This document shows, piece after piece, positions 1-6,218 of a stretch of 47,180 nucleotides of DNA. Source of the stretch: Clostridia bacterium (GTDB taxonomy: Bacteria > Bacillota > Clostridia > RGIG6154); assembly GCA_017626145.1 (NCBI GenBank), contig JAGAJK010000078.1:1-47180 (forward strand), in the 5' to 3' direction. The position numbers and the translations under genes were made by a program. Each line of letters starts with the position of its first letter. The first letter of the stretch is position 1. The notes beneath the pieces are model-generated. The model worked only from the letters and a program-made list of their open reading frames with translations. It was not told the DNA's origin and ran no database searches.

Positions 1-99
1 AATTGTATCGAAGAAGAGAAATACAAGAAAATGCAGAATGAATGTGGTGCTATTCGCAGAATGTTGATTTCATCACTAAAAACAGTTAAATCTAAATAA
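1..99 (+). CDS. C-terminal end of an unknown protein (5' end outside window)
   Basis: Frame 1 is open from the first base to a TAA at 97-99 and encodes 32 residues ending in ISSLKTVKSK. The peptide is charged and helix-prone (EEEKYKKMQNE). It is followed at once by a good rho-independent terminator, which supports it being the true end of a plus-strand gene. Too little is present to name a family. Confidence 0.5.
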   Translation, partial: NCIEEEKYKKMQNECGAIRRMLISSLKTVKSK

Positions 100-103
100 A
101 TAG

Positions 104-141
104 TAAGCCTGAAACGAGAATGATCGTTTCAGGCTTTTTTA
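104..141 (+). terminator. Intrinsic terminator of the gene ending at 99
   Basis: An inverted repeat (AAGCCTGAAACGA / TCGTTTCAGGCTT) with a short loop is followed by a T run. It sits 5 bases after the stop codon of the partial upstream gene. Confidence 0.85.
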
Positions 142-201
142 ATTATACTGTCCTTAAGAACACTCGACTATAAGTGAAGAATTTTTTATTTATTATATCA
201 G

Positions 202-236
202 AATCGGCTAAAAATTAATATTTTTAGCCGATTTTA
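202..236. terminator. Hairpin between convergent genes, probable spoIIR terminator
   Basis: A 13-bp inverted repeat (AATCGGCTAAAAA / TTTTTAGCCGATT) surrounds a 6-base loop just beyond the spoIIR stop. The T tract is short on both strands, so its strength is uncertain. Confidence 0.55.
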
Positions 237-244
237 CTTGTCTG

Positions 245-847
245 TCAGTTAAAAAGCTTATTGAAAAGCTCTACGGTTTTAAAACGGATTTCAATTTTAT
301 CTCCTGTAATCAGATTATAATCAGAAGCTGAAAGATTTTCCTTTAAATACTTGTCACTTTCAGGGTCTATCAATCCGGCAACACCTTCGGTAAAGCACAT
401 AGGCGGAAACATTACGCACCACCAGTTTTTTCCGTCACCGTTGCCGAGTATTATTTTAAGGGCTGTATATTTACCGTAAGGAAGCTTTAAATTTGCATAC
501 TCCTTTGTGGGAAACACATCCTCCGTAAGAGTTACACTACATTGATAATCCACCCCAAGCTCCATAAGCCACTTATCCACATCGGATTTTATATTACCGA
601 GGTTTTCCTTCAGGTAATTATACTGCTCATCCCTGTTACTACCTTCAAAATTATAGCTTTCGATCACTTTGTCACGGATTTTATACTTTATTTCCTGATC
701 AAAAATATTGTTGCTGTTTCCTAAAATATGCAGTCTTATGATTTTCTCACTTATATTTTTATTTACGTTATAAGCGTAAACTCCGGTAGCGGAAACTGCT
801 ACAATAACCGCAATTAAAATAATATACAATCTTTTCAAATTTATCAC
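245..847 (-). CDS. spoIIR: Stage II sporulation protein R
   Basis: SpoIIR is a forespore-made secreted signal needed to activate SpoIIGA, which processes pro-sigma-E in the mother cell during sporulation (family knowledge). The 200-residue product has one N-terminal hydrophobic segment (about residues 5-25). The family blocks RLHILGNSN (38-46) and GNGDGKNWWC followed by MFPPMCF (about 135-152) are present. Its length is close to the family norm. It lies 38 bases downstream of ispE on the same strand, so the two are probably cotranscribed. This pairing is common in Clostridia. Its presence marks the host as a spore former. Confidence 0.95.
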   Translation of the reverse strand: MINLKRLYIILIAVIVAVSATGVYAYNVNKNISEKIIRLHILGNSNNIFDQEIKYKIRDKVIESYNFEGSNRDEQYNYLKENLGNIKSDVDKWLMELGVDYQCSVTLTEDVFPTKEYANLKLPYGKYTALKIILGNGDGKNWWCVMFPPMCFTEGVAGLIDPESDKYLKENLSASDYNLITGDKIEIRFKTVELFNKLFN

Positions 848-885
848 CTGAAAAGATTATTGCCTTTCTTTAAAGTGATTATACT

Positions 886-1743
886 TTATATGTCAAGAGT
901 TTTTGTTACCGTACAAAAGGAACACAGCTTGTGTATCTCTTCCTTTGCCCTTACTGCATCAGCTTCATTTTCAAAAAAGCCGAAAACCGAAGGTCCACTA
1001 CCGCTCATCATCGCACCCACCGAGCCATTATCGTACATAATACTTTTAATCTCACCGATAACAGAGTACTTTTCCCCCGTTACCTCCTCTAAAACATTAT
1101 ACATTCTTTTGCCGAGCAATTTTAAATCATTATCAGCTATAGCTTCAATTGCCCCCTCCGTATCAGGGTGCATATAATTTCTTTTTGAATCATATTCCTT
1201 ATATACAGATGCCGTATTTACGCTGTAATCAGGCTTTGCAAGACATATTATACTCTTTTTCAATGGTTTAAGTGAAGTAAGCTTCTCTCCCAGTCCCTCT
1301 GCAAGAGCAGTCTTTTTAAAAAGACAAAAAGGCACATCTGCACCCAGCTTTAAGCCAATTTCCATAAGCTTTTCCAACGTAAGAGGAGTCCCTGTCAGAG
1401 CGTTAAGTGCCTCCAGAACTGCCGCCGCATCGCTGCTGCCGCCTGCAAGACCTGCAGAAACAGGAATGTTTTTTTCTATATAAATATCTGCGCCGCCTTT
1501 TATGCCGGTTTCTTCGAAGAACAAGCTGCACGCACGCCACGCAAGATTTTTTTCGCCTACAGGTAAATACGGAACGCTGTTTTTAAGACTTATCCCGTCA
1601 GACTTTAACGTAACAGTAACCTTATCACAAAGCTCAAGGCTCTGCATTATCATCCTTACATCGTGATAACCATTTTCACGTCTGCCTACCACGTCAAGGG
1701 TAAGATTAATTTTTGCGTAAGCATTAACAGTAACCGTATTCAT
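886..1743 (-). CDS. ispE: 4-diphosphocytidyl-2-C-methyl-D-erythritol kinase
   Basis: IspE is the ATP-dependent kinase of the MEP isoprenoid pathway. It phosphorylates the 2-hydroxyl of CDP-methylerythritol in the cytoplasm. The 285-residue product starts with the typical AYAKINLTLDV motif, with a catalytic-region Lys. It carries the GHMP ATP-binding loop PVSAGLAGGSSDAA (94-107) and a C-terminal MMSGSGPSVFG motif. Length and motif order are normal. A GGAG ribosome binding site precedes the ATG. A sigma-A-like promoter lies about 40 bases upstream, so ispE-spoIIR is transcribed independently of the phage-like genes behind it. Confidence 0.96.
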   Translation of the reverse strand: MNTVTVNAYAKINLTLDVVGRRENGYHDVRMIMQSLELCDKVTVTLKSDGISLKNSVPYLPVGEKNLAWRACSLFFEETGIKGGADIYIEKNIPVSAGLAGGSSDAAAVLEALNALTGTPLTLEKLMEIGLKLGADVPFCLFKKTALAEGLGEKLTSLKPLKKSIICLAKPDYSVNTASVYKEYDSKRNYMHPDTEGAIEAIADNDLKLLGKRMYNVLEEVTGEKYSVIGEIKSIMYDNGSVGAMMSGSGPSVFGFFENEADAVRAKEEIHKLCSFCTVTKTLDI

Positions 1744-1781
1744 TTTCCATTCTCCTCTGTATGAATTACTTTATACGGTAT

Positions 1782-1809
1782 ATTATATCACATCCGTTAA
1801 AAAAGACAA
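1782..1809 (-). promoter_or_regulatory. Sigma-A-type promoter for ispE-spoIIR
   Basis: Read on the minus strand: TTGTCT (1809-1804), a 16-base spacer, then TATAAT (1787-1782). It lies between the RinA-like gene and ispE. Confidence 0.65.
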
Positions 1810-1831
1810 CCTTTTTAATCAAAATGTACTG

Positions 1832-2200
1832 CTAAGCAGATACTTTTTCAATCTCCTTCACCGCCTCCTGCATTTTACGCATTATCTGGCGAAGCGAATA
1901 ATTGGTAAGCTCAGCAATATCCTCATATTCCATAAGATAAACATATCTGTATTCAAGTAATGTTCTTAAATTAGAATCCTTTACATTGGAAATCAGCTCG
2001 TAAAGCCTTAATCTTTCAACGCAAAGCTGATTATATTCGCTTTTTGTTTTTTCTTTTATAAGAGAAAGACAATAATATGCTTTGCATTTTTCACTTCCCG
2101 TTTTCTTTACTGCACAAAGCTGACAGTTAAGAAAATCGAGCTGTCTGCTGATTGCCTTCATTCTTTCGTTTACATCAAAAAGTCTGTTTAATTTATTCAA
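1832..2200 (-). CDS. Phage-type RinA/ArpU-like (DUF1492-like) transcriptional regulator
   Basis: This is a small helical protein of about 122 residues. Its N-terminal half looks coiled, and its C-terminal half resembles sigma region 4 (LLEYRYVYLMEYEDIAELTN then SLRQIMRKMQEAVKEIE). This layout is typical of phage late-gene activators of the RinA/ArpU/DUF1492 type. No phage target genes follow. A GTG at 2209 is in frame, but the TTG at 2200 sits 5 bases behind AGAGGTGA and is the better start. The stop codon of the upstream Cys-rich gene lies inside that ribosome binding site, so the two genes are translationally coupled. The function is inferred only from the fold-like pattern. Confidence 0.65.
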   Translation of the reverse strand: MNKLNRLFDVNERMKAISRQLDFLNCQLCAVKKTGSEKCKAYYCLSLIKEKTKSEYNQLCVERLRLYELISNVKDSNLRTLLEYRYVYLMEYEDIAELTNYSLRQIMRKMQEAVKEIEKVSA

Positions 2201-2205
2201 AATTT

Positions 2206-2511
2206 TCACCTCTTTGTGGGAATAAACTGCGGACAGTCATGAACGATGTAGCTGTCGGTGTACTCTCTGACATCTGAATTATACTTAATCCTTATCGGCG
2301 TTGCATCCCACCCCTTAACGGGAACCAAAGCCTTTGACCAGCTGCAGCCCGTGCAGGCATTGTCACAGCTCCAGCAAAGCGTTTCCTTTCTTTTACGTTT
2401 TCTTTTTTTCTTAGGCATAAAGGGTGCCTTGAAACGGCATATATCACTACAATAGCTTTTTCTGAACTTTGCCGTTATTTCTTTTCCACATACCACACAC
2501 AGTCTAATCAA
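2206..2511 (-). CDS. Cys-rich, zinc-finger-like phage-associated protein
   Basis: This product of about 101 residues has Cys pairs CVVCG, CSDIC, CWSCDNACTGCSW and a terminal HDC, spaced as in small metal-binding phage proteins. A very basic linker (KKKRKRKRKE) lies between the two Cys clusters. The block CWSCDNACTGCSW with a following VKGWDA resembles conserved proteins seen in clostridial prophages (recalled, not searched). The longer reading frame to 2532 starts inside the ribosome binding site. The TTG at 2511 lies 9 bases after AGGAGG and overlaps the stop region of the preceding gene, which indicates coupling. Function unknown; nucleic-acid binding is plausible. Confidence 0.65.
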   Translation of the reverse strand: MIRLCVVCGKEITAKFRKSYCSDICRFKAPFMPKKKRKRKRKETLCWSCDNACTGCSWSKALVPVKGWDATPIRIKYNSDVREYTDSYIVHDCPQFIPTKR

Positions 2512-2659
2512 TTCTACTCTCCTCCTTTTCAATATCCATATCCTTACAGTAAGGACATATCAGAATGACTTCAAAGGGATTTTCGTCGCATTCGTAGTGA
2601 ATCTCCCTTTCAGATAGCGGAAAAAGAAATTCTTCTCCGCAATTTAAGCATTGATACAT
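2504..2659 (-). CDS. 51-residue zinc-ribbon-like protein, first gene of the phage-like operon
   Basis: This short gene starts with ATG behind GGAGG (spacing about 4) and encodes 51 residues. Two CxxC knuckles (CLNCG at 4-8 and CPYC at 35-38) are separated by an acidic stretch, a layout typical of a single zinc ribbon. Its 3' end carries the AGGAGG site used by the next gene and its stop overlaps that gene's start. It is the first gene downstream of the divergent promoter at 2708-2736. No specific family is recognised. Confidence 0.7.
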   Translation of the reverse strand: MYQCLNCGEEFLFPLSEREIHYECDENPFEVILICPYCKDMDIEKEESRID

Positions 2660-2674
2660 ATTACCTCCAATAAT

Positions 2675-2759
2675 TTGAATTTAATTCAATTTTTGAATTC
2701 AAATCATATTATAATTGAATTTAATTCAAATGTCAACACTTTTATTGAATTAAATTCAA
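2675..2759. promoter_or_regulatory. Three 15-bp palindromic operators in the divergent control region
   Basis: TTGAATTTAATTCAA occurs at 2675-2689 and 2715-2729, and TTGAATTAAATTCAA at 2745-2759. A shorter palindrome TTTGAATTCAAA lies at 2692-2703. Start-to-start spacings are 40 and 30 bases, close to four and three helical turns. The 2715 copy lies wholly inside the 17-base spacer of the minus-strand promoter. The 2745 copy lies between the two -35 boxes. Presumed operators for the adjacent XRE protein. Confidence 0.8.
2708..2736 (-). promoter_or_regulatory. Consensus sigma-A promoter for the zinc-ribbon/Cys-rich/RinA-like operon
   Basis: Minus strand: TTGACA (2736-2731), a 17-base spacer, TATAAT (2713-2708), a perfect consensus. 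The whole spacer is occupied by an operator palindrome, so a bound protein should exclude RNA polymerase. Confidence 0.85.
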
Positions 2760-2768
2760 ATTTGTGTA

Positions 2769-2797
2769 TTGACAAATACCCCGAAGCATTGTATAAT
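2769..2797 (+). promoter_or_regulatory. Consensus sigma-A promoter for the XRE gene
   Basis: TTGACA (2769-2774), a 17-base spacer and TATAAT (2792-2797), a perfect consensus, are followed by GGGAGG and the ATG at 2819. The nearest operator ends 9 bases upstream of the -35 box. Confidence 0.88.
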
Positions 2798-2818
2798 AAT
2801 TTACAGGGAGGCGATCAA

Positions 2819-3190
2819 ATGCTTGCAACGAGGCTTAAAGAGCTGAGAAAGAGCAGAGGACTTACGCAAAAGAGTATTGCAGATATTTTCAACCTCGACA
2901 CTTCAAGTATCTGTAAATACGAATCAGGTCAGGCAACACCCCCGTCTGACATAGTGAAAAAATTTGCGGAGTTTTTCCAGGTAACAACCGACTATATTTA
3001 CGGGCTTGACGATAACCCAAATCCGCCCATCCGTCAGAATGACGAGGTTACGGCAAAGCTTGAGGAATTAAAAAACGGTCCCGGTTACCGGATACTTTGC
3101 GACCTTATCAGAGATGCAAGTTCCGAGGACATTGAAAAGCTGAAAATAATTCACGACACATTAAAAAGTAAAAACAAATACGAAGATTGA
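2819..3190 (+). CDS. XRE-family (Cro/CI-like) transcriptional repressor
   Basis: The 123-residue protein has an N-terminal helix-turn-helix of the Cro/CI type over residues 1-65. Its motifs are LKELRKSRGLTQKSIAD, SSICKYESGQATPPSD and FFQVTTDYIYGLDD. A short helical tail of about 50 residues probably serves dimerisation. The reading frame is open upstream to 2651, but the promoter at 2769-2797 and the GGGAGG site fix the start at 2819. It lies divergent from phage-like genes and next to three identical palindromes, so it very likely binds them and represses the minus-strand operon. It may also act on its own promoter. The following HExxH gene is a candidate partner for relief of repression. 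Confidence 0.9.
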   Translation: MLATRLKELRKSRGLTQKSIADIFNLDTSSICKYESGQATPPSDIVKKFAEFFQVTTDYIYGLDDNPNPPIRQNDEVTAKLEELKNGPGYRILCDLIRDASSEDIEKLKIIHDTLKSKNKYED

Positions 3191-3203
3191 TTTGGAGGTG
3201 CAG

Positions 3204-3410
3204 ATGAGTAATATCATAGTCCGTATTATTGATTTACCGTGCACTGTAAGAGGATATACGGCGTTGGATGACGAGGGAGATTATAATATCTATCTTAACG
3301 CCAGATTAAACCCACAGCAACAGGAAAAGGCATACAACCACGAAATGCGTCATATAACCCGTGACGACTGGAATGATGCTAAAACTGTTCAGATGGCAGA
3401 ATATATGTAA
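3204..3410 (+). CDS. Very short ImmA/IrrE-like HExxH protein
   Basis: This 68-residue protein contains the zinc-peptidase-like motif HEMRH (in YNHEMRHITRDDW). That resembles the core of ImmA/IrrE metallopeptidases, which cleave XRE repressors in mobile elements such as ICEBs1. Typical ImmA proteins are more than twice as long, so this is either a minimal version or a remnant. It starts at the ATG behind GGAGGTG, 13 bases after the XRE stop, and shares that transcript. A strong terminator follows. Catalytic activity is not demonstrated by the sequence alone. Confidence 0.6.
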   Translation: MSNIIVRIIDLPCTVRGYTALDDEGDYNIYLNARLNPQQQEKAYNHEMRHITRDDWNDAKTVQMAEYM

Positions 3411-3415
3411 ATAAA

Positions 3416-3458
3416 AAACCTCTCAGACAGAATAAATTCCGTCTGAGAGGGCTTTTTT
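3416..3458. terminator. Bidirectional terminator between XRE operon and AI-2E gene
   Basis: The stem CCTCTCAGAC / GTCTGAGAGG has an A run on one side and TTTTTT on the other. It serves the plus-strand XRE operon and the minus-strand AI-2E-family gene, whose stop lies just to the right. Confidence 0.88.
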
Positions 3459-3460
3459 AT

Positions 3461-4717
3461 TTAATTATTTAAATTGTTTTCCGAACTTTCTGCTTTCACC
3501 TCAAGCTGAGGAACAGAAGGCTTTTTTATATTGGTGCTTGCTATTTTTTTATATACATATTTACGTGCAAGACAGTATAAAACAGAGCAGGTAGGAACAC
3601 TGAAAAGCATACCCACAACACCTGAAATATTACCACCTACAGTAACCGCAGCAAGAACCCATATTCCCGGCAGACCTACTGATTTACCTACAACTCTCGG
3701 ATAAATAAGATTATTTTCAAGCTGTTGAAGAATAAGCAGGAAAATGGTAAACCACAATGCATCAATGGGATTTATAAGAAGAATCAGAAATGCACCTATA
3801 ACGTTACCTACAAACGCACCGAACACGGGAATAAGTGCGGTAAAGCCTACAAGCACCGAAATAACCGATGCATACGGGAAGCCGAAAATAAGCATTCCTA
3901 TAAAGCATAAAACACCAAGTATAACCGCTTCGGTAAGCTGACCTGTTACAAAATTTGTAAATGTAACACTTGTAAGACCTATAAAGTCAATTATTTTATC
4001 AGTCTTTTTCTGAGGCATAATGGCATACATAACCATTCTTGCCTGCCTGCACAGCTTTTCCTTCTGAGCAAGCAGATACATCGAAAAGCCTATTGCGATG
4101 GCAAGATCCATAATAACCCCGAATATCGAATTTGTTATACTTACGGTTTTGTCTATAACGTTGTTACCGTATACTCTTACAAACTCGTTTATAATATCCC
4201 CGATTTTATCGTAATCGAACTGAATTTCAGGAATAATTATATTGTAATTTTCAAAGAAATGAACAACTCCGTTCCACCAGTTTTCCAGATTCTGAATGTA
4301 GTACGGCATCATATTTATGAAATTATAGCCTGTCTTGATAAATTCAGGAACAAGCATAAAAATTACCATAAACACTATTCCTAAAAAGAACAAAATACTG
4401 AATATAAGACACACCGGTCTTTTAAGCTTTGATTTAAGCTTGCCTTTGCTTTTCCTGAAAATTCTCTCCCATAGCTTCTCAACGGGAACGAGAATTGCAT
4501 TGATTACAAATGCAATGCAAAAGCCAACAATCAGCGGTGAAAACAGACCGAAAATCCATTTTATCGCATCGGCAACGATTGACATATGACGTATAAATGA
4601 ATAGAACAAAATGCCAAAGGTAACCAGTATAACCGCATACTTGAAGGTTTTGTTGTTTATAGGAATTTCAAGCTTTGAATCACGTTCATCTTCGGTGGTG
4701 AATTTATCATTTTTCAT
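3461..4717 (-). CDS. AI-2E family (PerM/YdiK-type) membrane protein
   Basis: The 418-residue integral membrane protein has about seven to eight hydrophobic segments. The family pattern includes AFVINAILVPVEKL near residue 75 and the C-terminal block LLILQQLENNLIYPRVVGKSVGLPGIWVLAAVTVGG. Family members have been linked to autoinducer-2 export and, in some bacteria, to Na+/H+ antiport. The substrate cannot be read here. Its ATG overlaps the last 11 bases of the CNNM/CorC gene, so the two are translationally linked and share the leader-controlled promoter upstream of that gene. A GGAGGCG site lies inside the upstream coding region. Confidence 0.88.
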   Translation of the reverse strand: MKNDKFTTEDERDSKLEIPINNKTFKYAVILVTFGILFYSFIRHMSIVADAIKWIFGLFSPLIVGFCIAFVINAILVPVEKLWERIFRKSKGKLKSKLKRPVCLIFSILFFLGIVFMVIFMLVPEFIKTGYNFINMMPYYIQNLENWWNGVVHFFENYNIIIPEIQFDYDKIGDIINEFVRVYGNNVIDKTVSITNSIFGVIMDLAIAIGFSMYLLAQKEKLCRQARMVMYAIMPQKKTDKIIDFIGLTSVTFTNFVTGQLTEAVILGVLCFIGMLIFGFPYASVISVLVGFTALIPVFGAFVGNVIGAFLILLINPIDALWFTIFLLILQQLENNLIYPRVVGKSVGLPGIWVLAAVTVGGNISGVVGMLFSVPTCSVLYCLARKYVYKKIASTNIKKPSVPQLEVKAESSENNLNN

Positions 4718-5975
4718 TATTTTTTATCGCCTCCGACTCCTTTTCTTCCTTTTCATTACTGATAACCTTTACTGTTACAACACGATGAGCATCTGTCTCG
4801 GTAACTGTAATTTCAAGATTTTCATACACAAAATTATCATCCTTATGAGGAACAGAGCCAAGCTGTTCCATTACCCATCCGCCAAGGGATACGCTGTCGG
4901 TTTCTGTTTCGATATCAAAAAATTCACAGAAATCATCAATATTTACATTACCGTCAACAAAGTAGCTGTTATCGGTAATCTTTCTGAAATCTTCAACGAT
5001 TTCATCGTGCTCGTCCCAGATTTCACCTACAAGCTCCTCTAAAATATCTTCCATTGTTACAATACCGAGTGTTCCGCCGTACTCGTCAATTACAATTGCA
5101 ATATGTGATTTCTCCTTCTGGAAAAGGGTTAAAAGGTCGCTGATTTTTTCAGACTTGTGAATAAACAACGGCGGTGTAATAAGCTGCTTTATTGACTTGT
5201 TCGTGATGCCTGTTCCCACATAAAAATCCTTCTGATGGATTACACCTACAATACTGTCAATGTTTTCCTCATACACCAAAAGTCTTGAATAACCCGACTG
5301 AGTAAATACCTTTGCAATTTCTTCCTTTGTGTCATCAATACTTACCGCTTCAAGATCAACACGGTGAGTCAAAATGTCTTCTGCCTCACGGTCTGTAAAT
5401 TCGATGGCGTTACGAAGTAAATCACCCTCACTCTCGCCGATTGAGCCCTCCTGCTGAACCTCTTCAACAAGCATTAAAAGCTCATCCTGAGACATTTTTG
5501 CATCCTCTTCGACCTTTAAGATTCTATTAATCAGCTTTTTCCATAGTGAGAAAATAAAATTCACAGGCGTTAAAATCCAGATAAAAATTCTTATAAGTGA
5601 TACCGAAAACATTGCAAATTTTTCAGGCATATCCTTTGCAATACTTTTTGGTGTAATTTCACCAAAAATAAGCACAACAACTGTAATAACAATTGTAGAA
5701 ATAGTTGCCCCCATTTCCTTACTGACATATTCTACAAAAAACAGTGTACCCACAGTTGCAAGCAAAATATTTACCACATTATTACCAACAAGTATAGTAG
5801 ATATAAGCTTATCGTATTTTTCCGACAAATTTAAAGCAAGCTCTGCTTTTCTGTTTCCTTTTTCAACCAATGTTTTAAGTCTTGTTTTGTTAAGTGATGA
5901 AAAAGCCGTTTCGGTAGCCGAAAAATATGCCGACATAATCACACACAAGACCATTATTATAATATACGTACCCAT
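4707..5975 (-). CDS. CNNM/CorC-HlyC family transporter (DUF21-CBS-CBS-CorC)
   Basis: This 422-residue membrane protein has an N-terminal DUF21 domain with about four hydrophobic segments (residues 1-140). A CBS pair follows (about 205-330, including YSRLLVYEENIDSIVGVIHQKD and HIAIVIDEYGGTLGIVTMEDILEELVG, each split here by motif). A C-terminal CorC_HlyC ligand domain ends near residue 405. Bacterial relatives such as MpfA of Staphylococcus aureus and B. subtilis act in Mg2+ export. The old name hemolysin C is misleading. Expression is probably controlled by the long leader upstream, which has its own promoter, a leader ORF and an internal terminator. Confidence 0.92.
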   Translation of the reverse strand: MGTYIIIMVLCVIMSAYFSATETAFSSLNKTRLKTLVEKGNRKAELALNLSEKYDKLISTILVGNNVVNILLATVGTLFFVEYVSKEMGATISTIVITVVVLIFGEITPKSIAKDMPEKFAMFSVSLIRIFIWILTPVNFIFSLWKKLINRILKVEEDAKMSQDELLMLVEEVQQEGSIGESEGDLLRNAIEFTDREAEDILTHRVDLEAVSIDDTKEEIAKVFTQSGYSRLLVYEENIDSIVGVIHQKDFYVGTGITNKSIKQLITPPLFIHKSEKISDLLTLFQKEKSHIAIVIDEYGGTLGIVTMEDILEELVGEIWDEHDEIVEDFRKITDNSYFVDGNVNIDDFCEFFDIETETDSVSLGGWVMEQLGSVPHKDDNFVYENLEITVTETDAHRVVTVKVISNEKEEKESEAIKNNEK

Positions 5976-6027
5976 TAAAAATATAACTCCTTTTGTTAAT
6001 AATTAAATTTCAAACCTGCCTCTTTTA

Positions 6028-6153
6028 TCAGTTCAAATCCCTTTTAAGACACAAAAAGGCACACCTACACCATAAAAAATAGCGTAGATATGCCGTATAT
6101 TTTGAAATATAACTATAACAGTTGGCAGGGTCCGCGTCGCTGTTACTGTCCAT
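6028..6153 (-). CDS. 41-residue acidic leader peptide upstream of the CNNM gene (putative)
   Basis: An ATG frame of 41 codons begins MDSNSDADPA, with three Asp and one Pro in the first nine residues. It ends in a Cys/Tyr/Leu-rich and basic tail. GGAGG lies 12 bases before the ATG, longer than ideal; an in-frame CTG at 6159 would be at 6 bases. The ORF starts about 30 bases after the predicted transcription start. An intrinsic terminator is contained inside codons 20-32 and its T tract. The stop lies 52 bases before the CNNM gene. Acidic/Pro-rich leader starts are known in MgtL of enterobacteria, where they provoke ribosome drop-off at low Mg2+. The analogy is my inference. Confidence 0.6.
   Translation of the reverse strand: MDSNSDADPANCYSYISKYTAYLRYFLWCRCAFLCLKRDLN
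6053..6094 (-). terminator. Attenuator-like intrinsic terminator inside the leader ORF
   Basis: On the minus strand GGCATATCTACGC pairs with GTGTAGGTGTGCC (Watson-Crick plus several G-U pairs, about 13 bp). The AT-rich loop is followed directly by TTTTT. The hairpin falls within the coding region of the leader peptide, so active translation would disrupt it. Confidence 0.72.
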
Positions 6154-6189
6154 AATCAGTTAATTCCTCCATCTTTAATATTCTAATAC

Positions 6190-6218
6190 ATTGTAACACA
6201 ATACATTTGCAATGTCAA
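6190..6218 (-). promoter_or_regulatory. Sigma-A promoter for leader-CNNM-AI-2E operon, overlapping the aroA stop
   Basis: Minus strand: TTGACA (6218-6213), a 17-base spacer, TACAAT (6195-6190). The TGA of aroA is part of the -35 box. The predicted start near 6183 gives a leader of about 205 bases. Confidence 0.82.

Noticed and set aside
2675-2759. CRISPR array
   Set aside because: The repeats are 15-bp palindromes, only three copies, within a promoter region, and there are no cas genes.
1832-3458. A complete prophage or integrative element
   Set aside because: There is no integrase, excisionase, replication or structural gene and no flanking direct repeat that I can identify; only the control block is seen.
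5976-6214. A known metal riboswitch (M-box, yybP-ykoY or NiCo type) upstream of the CNNM gene
   Set aside because: None of the conserved sequence blocks of these classes is recognisable, and the region is largely taken by a reading frame with an internal terminator.
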